DNA of 64,000 bases from Prinsepia uniflora (Eukaryota > Streptophyta > Magnoliopsida > Rosales > Rosaceae). The translations under genes were made by a program, and so were the position numbers. The stretch spans positions 61,640,416-61,704,415 of the forward strand of contig CM064871.1 of assembly GCA_032719365.1 (NCBI GenBank). Direction: 5' to 3'. Below the pieces are notes generated by a model. The model was not told where the DNA came from. It did no database searches and was given only the letters and a program-made list of their open reading frames with translations. Every line of letters starts with the position of its first letter. Within the stretch, counting starts at the first letter, position 1. Positions 21,469 to 33,439 of this stretch are shown one piece after another.

Positions 21469-24320
21469 TGTCTTTCCGGAGGATCTACCTGGATTGCCAC
21501 CTCATCGAGATGTCGAGTTCACTATTGATGACTCCGTATCGTACGGCGCCAGCTGAGTTGAAAGAACTGAAGGCACAGTTACAAGAGCTGCTTGAGATGG
21601 GATTTATTCGACCAAGTGTATCCCCTTGGGGAGCCCCAGTGTTGTTTGTGAGGAAAAAGGATGAGAGTTTGAGACTCTGCATCGATTACAGGCAACTGAA
21701 TAAAGTAACAGTCAGGAACAAATACCCGTTGCCTCGGATCGATGACTTGTTCGATCAGCTGCGAGGAGCGCAGTACTTCTCCAAAATCGATCTTCGTTCT
21801 GGGTATCATCAGTTGCGGGTTGAGGATGAGGATGTACCCAAGACAGCCTTTAGAACCCGATATGGTCATTATGAGTTCCTTGTGATGCCGTTTGGTTTGA
21901 CCAACGCACCTGCATCGTTTATGGATTTGATGAACCGAGTGTTACAGCCATACTTGGATCACTTTGTCATCGTGTTCATCGACGATATTCTAGTTTACTC
22001 GAAGAGTGCGGGAGAGCATGAGGAGCACATAAGGATGGTGCTAGGTGCCTTGGGGGAAAACCAATTGTATGCGAAGCTCAGCAAGTGTCAGTTTTGGTTG
22101 ACAAGCGTGAGTTTCTTGGGGCATGTGATCTCAACTTATGGAATCAGTGTGGATTCTCAGAAAGTTGAAGCAGTGGCGAAGTGGGAACAACCGATGACCG
22201 TCACTGAAGTCAGAAGTTTCTTGGGATTGGCTGGTTATTACCAAAGGTTTGTAGAGAGTTTCTCTACCATTGCTGCCCCGTTGACACGACTGACGCAGAA
22301 GGGAGTCATGTTCGTCTGGGATGATGATTGTGAGCGTAGTTTTCGGGAGTTAAAGGAAAGGCTGACATCTGCTCCTATACTGACCCTTCCAGATGACAGT
22401 GGGGAATTCGAGGTGTACAGTGATGCATCCTTACAGGGATTGAGATGTGTACTAATGCATCATGGGAAAGTGATTGCATATGCTTCGCGCCAGTTGAAGC
22501 CACATGAGCGCAATTATCCTACGCACGACTTGGAGTTAGCCGCTGTCGTGCATGCACTGAAAATTTGGAGACATCACTTGTATGGTGCGACTTGCAGGCT
22601 GTTCACGGATCACAAGAGCCTGAAGTACTTGTTCACCCAGAAGGACTTGAATGTGTCGCAACGATGATGGCTGGAGCTAATTAAGGATTATGATTGCACG
22701 ATTGAGTATCACCCTGGAAAAGCCAATGTTATGGCTGATGCTCTAAGCCGGAAGTCAACGCATTCTGTAGCACACCTACGGACGGTTCATTTACCGCTTT
22801 TGGTTTAACTCCGTAAGACTAGCATTGATTTGGGACTGGATAGCCAAGGTGTCTTGCTGGCTAATTTTCATGTCAGACCACTCATAATCGATCGGATCGT
22901 TGAGGCTCAATCTCAAGATCCTGTCTCCTGTGTACTTCGGATTGAAGTGGAAGCTAGTGAGCGGCAAGATTTCACAGTCAGAGAGGATGGAGCCTTGCTA
23001 AAAGAAGGACGGTTGTGTGTGTCGGACGATGAGGCACTGAAGAAGGAGATCTTGGACGAGGCTCACAGTTCGGCCTACGCGATGCATCCGGTGGGACCAA
23101 GATGTATCGTACATTGCGAGAACATTACTGGTGGCCGGGTATGAAACGAGAGATTGCCGAGTTTGTCAACAGGTGTCTGATTTGTCAGCAAGTGAAGGCT
23201 GAGAGACAAAGACCTTATGGAGCCTTGCAATCACTACCTATCCCGGAATGGAGATGGGATCACATAACGATGGATTTTGTGTTTGGACTTCCTAGGACAC
23301 CCAGAGGTCACGATGGAGTTTGGGTGATTGTGGACAGGCTTACAAAATCAGCTCATTTCTTGCCAGTACGAGAGAACTTCAGGATGACACAGTTGGCTCA
23401 GTTGTTTATCGATGAGATCATCCGTTTGCACGGTACTCCAGAATCAATAGTTTCGGACAGAGACCCGAGGTTTACCTCTCGGTTTTGGCAAAGTCTACAG
23501 GAAGCTTTCGGGACGAAACTTCGTTTCAGTACCGCATTTCATCCTCAGACTGACGGCTAGTCTGAGCGGACCATCCAGATATTGGAGGATATGATGCGAG
23601 CTTGCGTTTTGCAATTTCAAGGCACTTGGGAATCACACCTAGCCTTGATGGAATTTACTTATAACAACAGCTATCAGGCGAGCATTGGGATGGCTCCTTA
23701 CGAAGCCTTGTACGGACGGCAGTGCAGGACCCCGTTGTGTTGGACGGACGTGGGTGAAAGGAAGCTGACTAAATCCGAGTTGGTGGAATTGACAACAGAG
23801 AAGGTCAAACTCATCAGAGATCGGCTCAAGGCAGCCCAAGACAGACAAAAGAGCTATGTGGACCATCGGATTAGAGATCTTGAGTTTGCGGTCGGAGATC
23901 GGGTATTTCTGAAACTGTCCCCTTGGAAAGGTGTAGTGAGATTTGGCAGGCGAGGAAAGTTGAGCCCTCGGTTTTATCGGACCTTATGAGATTACTGAGA
24001 GGATTAGTTAGGTGGCCTACAGGTTAGCATTACCGCCAGAACTTTCGAAAGTCCACGATGTTTTTCCACGTGTCGATGCTACGGAAATATGTGTTTGATG
24101 AATCTCATGTACTGGAGGAACAACCTATTGAACTTCGAGAGGACTTGAGTTTTGAAGAACAGCTGGTACAAATTTTGGACCGAAAGGATAAGGTGCTATG
24201 CCGGAAGACCGTTCCTCTGTAAAGGTTCTCTAGAGGAACCAGAATGTGGAGGAAGCCACATGGGAACCCGAGGCGGAGATGCGAGAACAGTTCACCTATT
24301 TGTTTCCTTGAAATTTTGGG
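21469..24320 (+). pseudogene. pol of element B: RT, RNase H, integrase, chromodomain relic (broken)
   Basis: A small deletion with frame change near 21525 precedes a 403-codon open stretch (to 22667) holding the reverse transcriptase, with the fingers motif YPLPRIDDLF and the catalytic FIDDILVYS near 21978-22004, and the RNase H domain (VYSDAS near 22422). The stop at 22665-22667 and another near 22813 break the link to integrase. One base appears to be missing near 23093, so integrase continues in another frame from 23102: a CX2C zinc pair (CLICQQ), the DDE core from MDFVFGLP to HPQTDG, then a stop at 23558-23560 and continuation to about 23970. After a further frame change and a stop at 24009-24011, chromodomain-like sequence (VLEEQPIEL, ATWEPEAEM) runs to about 24310, interrupted by more stops. 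All domains of an autonomous element are recognisable but none could be made as one polyprotein. Confidence 0.93.
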
Positions 24321-24330
24321 ACGAAATTTC

Positions 24331-24345
24331 TTAATGGGGTGAGAT
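24331..24345 (+). other. Polypurine tract of element B
   Basis: TTAATGGGGTGAGAT directly precedes the 3' LTR start TGTAACGCC and follows GGGACGAAATTTC, the same order as in C1. It would prime plus-strand DNA synthesis. Confidence 0.85.
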
Positions 24346-27300
24346 TGTAACGCCCCGAAAATTCGGAAAGTGTAATATTGTAAAATATTGAATAAAATGA
24401 CGTTTTTACCCCTGTGTTTGGTGTGATCAATTTTTTTACTTTTTGATTGGAGGGGAGAACGGACGTTGACCGATGACCGTGGCGTAGTTCGGGACGTCAC
24501 GAGTTCATAGACAGGTGGCACGTCCGATTCGGACGTCCAGGGAAAAAGTTATGACGTTCGGAAACCCAGGGGCATTATCGTAATTTGGACGTTATAGGGG
24601 AAAAGTTGACTATTTGTTTGACAATTGATTTTCACATGGCTCGAAAACCGTTAGGTTCGTCTCAAAGCCCCGAGTACAACGACAGGCGGCACGCTTGAAA
24701 CGGATATCGGATGACCGAGTTACGGGTCACGGAAGTTGGAGGGCATTTTGTTAATTATTGCCCTGAGGGCATTTTGGACTTTTTACACGGCGGTTACTAT
24801 TCACCACCGTGAAAAACAGAGTGCACCCGGCCATGCCGTGAGTGCCTGCACGATTTCAATTGTTTAAACAGTAGTGGACTGGACGGTGGGAATTGTTTAT
24901 GGACTTTGAGGATGTTGGAGGCCTTTAGGTGTGGTTTGGGCAGAGATTTAGAGCACGAGTTGATTTTAAAATGGCCATGGTTTCTGTGTTTGTGGGAAAC
25001 AAGTTTCAGAGACCCCAGTTGGTCTCCCACGAGCTGCTGGTTGCACTGATCGATTAACCGTGTAGGGGAGTGGAGAGAGGATTCATTTGGCATCATTTTG
25101 CTATCTGTTGAGATTGAGAGAAGCTGAGAGTGACTGAGAGAGCCGTGAAGAACCATTTCGGGTTTTTGGGGGGAAAATCCAGAGTTCAATTTCTAGGGGT
25201 TTTGGGACCAATCTAGACACTGAGGAAGCTTTCTGGGAGTGACAGGAACACAACCGTGCAAGAGTTGAAGAGATTTGATCAAAGATTGCTCAGGAACTCA
25301 AGTTCCAGTTCAGAGAAAAACCAGTTTGGACGGAAAATCGAAGATCAAATTGTGAGGCCATTTGAGCGAAACCAAGGGCCGTATTAGTCTTCTGGGAGCA
25401 ATAGGAAACCGACCACATCGATTTCGAAGGACATCACTCACGAATTGGCCAAGAACTGAGGCCCCTGGTTCTGAGAAATTTCGAGCTTGAGGACGGCTAT
25501 TTACAGGTAACGATTTGTTCAATTGATCGTGTGGTTACGTTAGTTTGGGTAACCTTAAGCTACTGTCTGAGTTAATTGGATAATGGAACTGTTTTGGGTG
25601 AGTTCTAGATGATGACCCGTTCGACTGTTCGGGTCTGGGTTGATCGATTTGGGGCATGTCGAAGTAATTAAATGACTTAGAACTCTAATTAGATGATTAT
25701 AGAACATGTTAGGATAAAAAAAACGAGAGCAATTGAGTGAGAATTGATGGTTAATTGGACGGGTTGAACACGCGGGTTGAAGATCCGAATAGCAGTAGTC
25801 GGGTGAAGATGGTGACACTGTACCAGTGTCACTGTAGCAGGCGCGTGGCCTACACGCGCAGCCACTTTGGGCAGCGCGTGATGGCGCGTGTGATGTCATC
25901 TCTGATCACGGTCAACATGAAACTTATTCCTTTCAGTCTAATTAACATTTTATCTTTAGAGTTCGAGTCGATCGGGAGTCGTTCGGGATAATTTCGGGAG
26001 TTCGGAAGTTTAGGTCCTTAAAGTTAATTTTGTCGAAAAATCCGGAAAAATTAGGAAAAATCATACGAGTTATTTGGGGATGATTGTAACCCTCCTTGTA
26101 CGTTTTTACAGGCCCGGACATTTCCGAAGCTACTGAGGAGCGCACGGGGTGCGATTGACGCGTCCTAAAACCGTGAGTGGACTTTTGATTTCCAAATTGT
26201 GCATGCATGACTATTTTACTTATTTATCTTGTGTCTTCACTTATGATTTTATGTTGATAAATATGCTATGTCGGTTTTACGTGATTTCACGCTTTTTGAG
26301 ATAAATATCATATTTCACGTATTCCGAGATTACGGTTTTCTCCTATGCATGAATGATGTTTTTGATGAATTATTTGGATATGATTATGCATGTTACGTAT
26401 TTATGATGTTTGATTATATTTGTGAAGTGATTTCGGGAATTGCATGTTTTGGAAATTGCATGTGATTTCAGACATAAGTCCTATCATGACAAGATATGAT
26501 TTCGGAATGATTTTTGGAAAAAGGATCATGTGGAATCCTGGTTTATTGTGTTTATAAATGGTTTTGGTTTAAAGACCCGGTTGATTGTTGGATCTGGTTT
26601 TGGGTTTAAAGACCCGGTTAATTGATGACGGGGGCGGGCCCGAAAATTGGGTTTAAAGACCCGGATTGAGTTTAAAGACTTGTGAGTTTAAAGACTCGGT
26701 TATTGTGATACCCTGAGGCCTATTGATTATGTTTTGAGTTTAAAGACTCGTTGATATCCCGGGAAGGCCTGATATTGAGTTTAAAGACTCGGATGGATCC
26801 AACGGTTTAATTGTGATTGTTGATTCACTTTTTACTTGATTGCGTAATTGATGTTTCAAAATGACGGTTTCTGGATTTTGGTAATCTTACATGATTTTTA
26901 CACGAGTTATGATGGTTTTATGCAATGTTTTCCATGTGTTTCGAAAAAAGGGATTTCGAATGTTTAATACGCGGTTTTCGAATGTCTGGTTATGCATGCG
27001 TGTTATAAAACTGGAGGGCGAACCCCGATTTCCTTAAACTGTTTTCTGAAAACTTTTGTTTCAGTCCACTCACACTTTGTTGTTTTAACTACCCTCCAGG
27101 TCGTGGTACAAGTTCGGGGGCTAGCGCCGAGGCAGAGGCAGAGGCATAAAGCTTTCCGTTGCGGAGTAGTTAGTTCACAGAGTAGGATTTGTTCTTTATT
27201 TTGCTTTGTAATATTATGCTCTGTGAAACTATGGACTTGATGTCCAGTCGGTTGTATTTGTTTAATCTCCCTGGTCTGACAATGGGTGTGATGTTATATT

Positions 27301-27390
27301 ATTTGGATTTCCGGTCTTTTGGGTTCGATTGTCAGACGGGAGCAGGATGCTTCCCAATTATTGAGGCGATAATCGGGGTGGGTCCTGTCA
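24346..27390 (+). repeat. 3' LTR of element B
   Basis: A 3045-bp direct repeat of 13675-16720 with scattered substitutions and a few small indels. It keeps the splice-like signals (donor 26173, acceptor ending 27099) and the seven-unit inverted-repeat array (26566-26790). It ends GGGTCCTGTCA before A3 sequence resumes. Confidence 0.95.
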
Positions 27391-30300
27391 CGGGAGGTCT
27401 GATGCACGTGAGTCAAGGACCATTACATAGATCAAGTTGATACGAGTTAGTAGACAGGCGGTATGTCGAAATCGGATGTTCGACGAAAAAGTTACGGTTC
27501 AAGATAGTTCCGAGGAATTATTGCATGAATCACGAGACGGATGACATTTGTCCTCAAGTAGGCCCCAGATATTTTGAGCAGGCCCAATGGATGAGTTACA
27601 AGTGTCACTCATCCATTGCCCCCTTCCCTTCATTCATGCATATCACCCCTTGCTTGTTCATTTCCCACCAAACCCGAAACCCCATCGAACAGGACTCCAA
27701 ATCCCTTCCCCCACCTGGCTTCGATCTGAGAGAGAAATAGAAAGAGACTGATGGTGGCTGAATGAGGACGGGACTGCCGTGGACGGTGGCGATGGACAGG
27801 AAACAGGTAAACCCGAGAAACTCCCTTTGTTATTCAAATTTTGATTTCGCGATTGGGACGTTGGGGAGGATATAGATTGATCAGGATGTGTTTAGGGGGT
27901 TGGTAGGATGATTAGGGTTAGTTTTGGACCGTGGGGAATGGTTGAGTAGCCCAGAACGACGGCTGGAAGATTTTCGGTGTCTGCCCACTGAAATCACATT
28001 TTGGCCAAGTTAACCCAAATCGAACCTCCAAACTTGTTTCTAAGGTTCTTAGGGACTAAATGGGATTTTTAGGGTGAAGGTTTGACCCCTAGAAGTGCCC
28101 AGACGTGGATAGGAAGTTTGGGTTCAAATTGGTTTTCTGAACCAAAGGGATTTAGGCTTATTTTTATGGTTTTGAGGACATAGGAGGATATGAATTGAAA
28201 AGATGAAGAAATTGGGATTGGAAGGATCGAAATCGAACCAAAAATAAGGGAGGAAATGGACTAGACCGGTTCCACCGGTCTGGTCTGCTCGGAATTGCAG
28301 GTGGACCAATCGGACCAGGTCTGCCGAAGGACAGGGACAACACTGTGCAGTGGCGTGTGAAGCCTACGTGCAGCCCCTTTGGGCTGCACGTGAGGGCGCG
28401 TGGTGGATCATCTGGGAAGTGTTCAACATAAAAAATCATCCTTTCGATGTAACGGACATTTTGGGACAAGTTTCGAGTCAATCGAACATCGTTTCGATAT
28501 AGTTCGGGATGTCCGAAGGTTTAGGATTGAGTTTAACAATAGTTAAAAATTTGGGAAATTTAAGGGGATTTTATGAGAGGTTATTGAGGTTGTTAGTAAC
28601 CCTTTAAAATGATTTGGATAGATTTGGGAACCCCGAAGATGGTGATTGGCCCGAGAGAGGCTTATGGCGTGAGTGCATTTGTTTGTGATAGTTAGTATTT
28701 ATGTATTCGCACGTATTTCGAGGTTTACGGTTTTATGTCGTGCCTATACGTGCTATGTTTTCTGTGGTGATTTGATAGAAAGGTTTTGGATTTGAAAATA
28801 TGGAATCCGGCATGAGACCCATTTGGTTGGAAACCATCGGACTTGGTGTCCATTTGATTTAATGAGAAATTGGGCTGGAGGCCCCTTTGAGTTATACGAT
28901 CGAGCCGAGGGCCCCGTTGGTTTACGAATTCGGGCATGGGGCCCAGTTATGGTTTATAAACATGATTTCGGGTCAAGGACCCATATTTAGATTTATGATG
29001 ATTTTATGGAAAACCCGGGCATAACCCTTTGAGATGATTTGTAAAATGGTTTTCCGTATACCATCCTCACGAACAGATGCCCTCCAGACGTCCCGTAGTA
29101 TCCTGGAGTGGCGGGTTGTCTCCTCCAGATGTCTCGTAGTATCCTGAAGTAGTCACAGGGCATTGCCTGTGAAGGTTCATTGCACGAAGCGACATATCCA
29201 TATAGTGACTCAGGAGCAGGGATTGCTAGAGGTTAAAACCTCCCCCCATTGAGGGTCATTGATCTGCGGGTCATTGACCTAGGTGGACCCTGGGGAGACT
29301 TGGGATTTGAGACCCCGGGTAGCACGCGTAGCTTGGAACCGTGACAGTGGTGTGGATTGTGACATCTGAGATGTTAAGCAACAAGGATGCCGATGATTGG
29401 TTTTGGGTTGAGACCCACTGATATTGGTTTTGGGCTGAGTCCCAACGCATTTGGATTTGGGCTGAGTTCCCATATGGTTTAAATTATTGTTTTGGGCTGA
29501 GTCCCGCATGATTGGTTTTAGGCTGAGTTCCTATATACTTTGGTTTCACGGTTTTGGGCCAAGGCCCTAATGGTTTGATCCAATGGCTTTCGAATGTATG
29601 CATGCTTTTTAATGAAGGGCATAAATGTCTTCTTTTTGTAAAATTGTTTTTATACATTAAATTCTATGTTTTGTCCACTCAGTCTTTTCTGAATTTTAAT
29701 GTGCTTCAGGTTGATCGCGGATGTAGGTTGTAGCGGAGACCGAGACATCATACTCTTCATCCGATCCTGGCGCACTCTGAAAGCCCCGGTAGGGCTAAGG
29801 TTGGAATTATCCCTTGTCTGATACTCTCAAACGGGAGTTGGCGCGTCCCGCTTTAATCTCGGGGGGATTCGGGACGGGTCCTGACAGATTACCCGACAAT
29901 TCATACAAGTCACTAGCTCCCAAGTTCATTTATTCCCTAGGCAACCACCCACAAAGGTTATAATTAATAACAAGTCCAATACACAAGTCGTATTACTCAA
30001 GGGTGGCCCAAAACGAAGTCTTGAGTTACTTAACACGGGCGTATACATTTTCTTTACCATCAAACACCCCGAAAATAGCACCCACACGCTAACGGGACCC
30101 AGAAAACAGTGCCTATATGTTTCCGGTAGTCAAAAATCGGCTGTACGCTCATTTTTAGGGCGGGAAAACCACTTAAAATGATCCTAAACGGTCTAAAAGT
30201 GAGCCCATGCGCCGCCGTGGGCCAGATAAGGGCCCCACGTGCCCAGGGAGGGTCGGAAAAGTGGTTCACACGCCCTCACACTCCAGCAGGGGGGCTTACG

Positions 30301-30392
30301 TACAACTATGCACCCCCTTCATGCGCATGTCACACGCTCTGCGCGTTTTGCTACAGTAACCCTTACGAGCCACACGTGCTCAGTACTCATGT

Positions 30393-30460
30393 GGGAATAT
30401 TTCGTGGAATATTCCTCAAATATTCCATGGAATATTCTGAATATTCTATGGAATATTCTA
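30393..30460. promoter_or_regulatory. Cluster of GGAATATTCC-type palindromes in LTR C2 (heat-shock-element-like)
   Basis: Five or six overlapping copies of GAATATTC or close variants lie in 68 bp. GAAnnTTC is the core of heat-shock elements. Spacing between cores is 1, 2 or 4 bases rather than always 2, so the match to a trimeric element is imperfect. The matching part of C1 (about 21-46) has a shorter, degraded version. Function is inference. Confidence 0.4.
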
Positions 30461-31961
30461 TTAAAGGTCCACTAACTTGACAGTTACTTTTGACGTTGAC
30501 TAACGGTGGACACCGTCACTGGAGCTCCGCTGGAGACGATGATTGGTCCTACCCAAATTCGACATGCAAACCAACAAACCTAAACTTCTCATTCTCAGGA
30601 ACATAATAAGCATGCAATTAAGGTTCGAATCTACTTAACGAGACTTAGAGACCGCTGGGAATTCACGGTGGCGCTACAGATTATTCAGAAACCACCGAGC
30701 ACTAATCCACAGCCACATGTGCCTAATCCAACAAGCAACCACACAAAGACGAAACAAATGGTACTATTTAGATTTTAAGAGCTTACCTCGACCAAAATCA
30801 ATTCTTCTGGGTCTTTCTCAGGTTACAATTTCGGGTATGAACTGGGTTCGAAGACAGGCGCGTTCCTCACGTGAAAAATGACAGGTTAGCTCACTAATAG
30901 CTTCCCCAAGACGAGGTGCAGTGATAAAATGAGTTTAGAGCTTGAGGGAGTACCTGTTCAAACTAGAGCACACTGAGTCAACATCGGGTCGTCATAGGTC
31001 TAAGTTAGGTCATGACCATGAAAACCAATAAACACAGAGAAGAGTTTGAATTCTACCTTTCCTAAGTATTAAATCCTCTCGAGTCAAAGCTTGGTCGCAA
31101 TCGGGTCATAGGGGCGATGTCGCAGTTCGAAGCTTTGTAGGGTCCACCAGCCAAACACGGTGGCCGCACGGTCGAGACGACTAGGTAACGAGCTCAAGGG
31201 GGGTTCCAGTTCGAAACTCACTGTGACAGGGGCGATGGTCATCGCCTTCTTCCTCCACTATTGGGTTCGTCCTTGGAAATACCGTCCCCAAGTTTTAGCT
31301 GGCTGTGAGCGGGTTGTTCAATCTCTCAAAGGGGTAATGGTTCTTGGGTGATAGTTTCTGGACAGTAGTGAGTGGGGAAGAAAGTCGTCTCACAGCTGGA
31401 GCAGAGTCGAATTTGTCTAGGTGGTTCTCAAATATTTTGGTTTAGCGAGTGGGTGTGTGTATTAGCATTAGAAAAGGCCAGGTGTCCAACACCAGCTGAA
31501 AGGAGAAATTCCAATAGGGCTTAGGCTCAATTTTGGGCCTAGGTACCACATAATGGGCGTAAAAGAGATCATTGGTTAAGTAACAATGTTTGGGTCTTCA
31601 AAGATAGGCTTAGGCCATAGTAGAATCCAATGAGATGGTTTTGGCTTCACGGAGGTCCAAATTTGGGCTCCCAAGGACAGCCTTGTTCGTGGGGCTAAAT
31701 TAATTGGTGCAATGTAGAACTCAGTATGTCAAAAGCTCAATCCTAAGGCCTCAAGTTTGGGCTTGAGTTACTACTAAGAGTCACCAAGGCCTTCATAACA
31801 TGCAATCGTATTTCAATTTTGGGCCCCCGATACCAACATTCGCGAGGCCCAACCCCACTAATTAAAACAATACCAACCCAAAAATCAATTTGAAGAGTTC
31901 AATGAGGGTAGAAGGGAAACTTCCGATTTTTGTTTCGTATTTTTCGGTACTGGATGTAACA

Positions 31962-31973
31962 GTTATATAAGTT

Positions 31974-32015
<42 letters not shown>

Positions 32016-33439
32016 TAATTATATAAGTTATTTTATTTGTTAAATACTTAGTTAATAATATAAGTATTAATTAAAACAAAGATAATAAATTAAAAAACAT
32101 AAAATGATGTATAATAAAATTAATAAAAAAACTTACATTTTCAACATTTATGATTCCCAACTCAATTTATTTATCTACGTAATTAATTTTTGTTCTGAAA
32201 TTATTTGATAGTATTCAATATATTATTAATTTTTTAAATTTTGTCTTTAAAAAAAACGCGTAGGTCCCGCTTAACCGACTAAGCGCTTGACCCCTATCAA
32301 TCGATCTTGGAGCGCCTAGCGCCGTTTTTAACATTGTTATTACTCTCAAAGGCGGATTTAGAGCTACCCTTGGGCATATGGATTAGTCTAGTAAGGGTTA
32401 TGAATTTTTTTAATATTTAATATTATTTTTTATGAAATTTACGAATTTGTTAGAAGTTAGCTTACTCCATTCATTTAAAATTAGCCTAATCCATCTCAAT
32501 AAAATCCAAAACAAACTCAAATTTTTTTGGTCGATTATCAAACTCAACTTTTACTGACGGTTGACAATGAGTCGTATCGTGTCAAATTCATATCGTGTCA
32601 TAAATTATATTTTATCCAAATATATCGAACCCAAACCCGATCCATTTAATAATTGTGTAAAGGATGTCCAAATCGAACTCGACTTATTAATGATTTATGT
32701 AACCTGTGTAATCCAGTTAATAAGCAAGTTAGATCGGTAAATATATGAGTTAGCAATTAACACATTTATTAAACGTATTAATATATAGGCCATTATACAG
32801 GTTAATAGGTTGATCCGAAATCTAACAGTTTAGTAAATGAGTTAATATGTCATTATACTGGTTAACATGCTGACCTGAAATCCACATATTTATTAAACGT
32901 ATTATAACGGGTTAACTAAAATATGACATGAAATTATAATCATACAAATTAATCCAAACGAATTTTATATAAATTTCGAATCGTATAGTAAATCATATTA
33001 AAAATTATTACACTTACTATTAGTATTACCCCAGTGCCCACTCCTATAAAAATTCCTGACTCCACCCAAAGGCGTATATCCTTTCTCGTCAACGCAGGAT
33101 ATCCTCGCAAATTTTTTTTTTTTGAGGGCAAAATATCTGACGGATCACAGGCCGCAAACACAGAATTTTTGTTGTTGTTGATCAGATTATGCCCTAAAAA
33201 ACATCACACGATAAACAATATCCAAAATTCAAGCCCAAACAAGCAGGCAGGCCCTCTCACTGTACAGGGGGCCGACAGGTCCTTCGGTTTCTATGATTTG
33301 AGCTATTCAAGTGTGGACACATGTTCTCTTGGTGAAGTTTTAGTTTTACATCTCAGCCGCCCAAGTTATCTAACGGTTACAATTAAACTTCCTTAAGGAA
33401 TCCATGTTTTAGCGTTTATTCAATTCAATTCTGACGTAT
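31962..33439. other. AT-rich intergenic DNA upstream of the ThrRS gene
   Basis: It contains an (AT)n microsatellite at about 31976-32010, GCGCCTAGCGCC-type words near 32275-32330, and an imperfect tandem repeat at about 32766-32930. From about 33180 the base composition rises towards that of a gene leader. No open frame here looks coding: the frame at 33034-33396 has no recognisable domain and spans the likely promoter and 5' leader. I cannot fix the transcription start. Confidence 0.5.
32766..32930. repeat. Imperfect tandem repeat of about 60 bp, 2.6 copies
   Basis: Words TTTATTAAACGTATTA, CATTATAC(A/T)GGTTAA and GA(T/C)C(C/T)GAAATC recur in order about 60 bases apart (near 32768, 32830 and 32889). 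The type resembles relics of non-autonomous DNA transposons common in plants, but no terminal repeats are clear. Confidence 0.55.

Larger units (their letters stand above)
13675..27390 (+). mobile_element. Element B: complete Ty3/gypsy chromovirus (Tekay-like), non-functional
   Basis: Two LTRs of 3046 and 3045 bp flank a primer site, gag, protease, reverse transcriptase, RNase H, integrase, a chromodomain relic and a polypurine tract, in that order. The order protease-RT-RNase H-integrase and the chromodomain tail assign it to the chromoviruses; LTR length and the GACGAAATTTC-containing 3' end fit the Tekay clade. Removing nested LTR D leaves about 10.66 kb. It is inserted in A3, with flanks TAGGA (13670-13674) and CGGGA (27391-27395), a poor 3-of-5 target duplication. 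The LTRs differ at roughly 1-3 percent of sites by eye, so insertion is fairly recent compared with C1. Coding is broken by stops, a frameshift, a deletion and the D insertion, so it cannot move by itself. Confidence 0.93.
13523..29886 (+). mobile_element. Solo LTR A3 (plus orientation), split by element B
   Basis: It starts TGTAACGACCAGTCCC at 13523 and ends GGGACGGGTCCTGACA at 29886, flanked by a perfect target duplication GATTA (13518-13522 and 29887-29891). The left piece is only 152 bp (13523-13674). The rest resumes at 27391 and is colinear with A4 (60056-62827), for example GACAGGCGG(C/T)A(C/T)GTCGAAATC and CAATGGATGAGT(G/T)ACAAGTGTCA. Joined length is about 2.64 kb. Predicted splice-like signals: donor CAG/GTAAAC at 27807, small-exon acceptor TTTGGATAG/ATTTGG near 28620, donor GTGAGTG at 28669 and acceptor CTTCAG/GTTGATC at 29709. 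Confidence 0.88.
9428..31961 (-). mobile_element. Solo LTR C2 (minus orientation), split by A2 and A3
   Basis: The plus strand starts TGACACAACCTGACTCC at 9428 and ends GGATGTAACA at 31961. The flanks are TTTAT (left) and GTTAT (right), a 4-of-5 match to a target duplication. After removing A2 (10079-13097) and A3 (13523-29891) the pieces 9428-10078, 13098-13522 and 29892-31961 add up to about 3.15 kb, a size like the other large LTRs here. Its right 1.6 kb matches the LTR of C1 at 1-1743. No coding region belongs to it. On the minus strand it has donor GTGAGTGGAC at 13501 and acceptor CCCTCAG at 9749. Confidence 0.75.

Noticed and set aside
9428..31961. A single 22-kb element bounded by C-type LTR ends
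   Set aside because: There is no primer site or polypurine tract for such an element, and removing A2 and A3 leaves one continuous LTR of about 3.15 kb, so it is a solo LTR.
33034..33396. 120-codon plus-strand frame upstream of the ThrRS gene
   Set aside because: It includes an asparagine/phenylalanine-rich low-complexity part from a poly-T run and has no recognisable domain; it lies where the promoter and leader should be.
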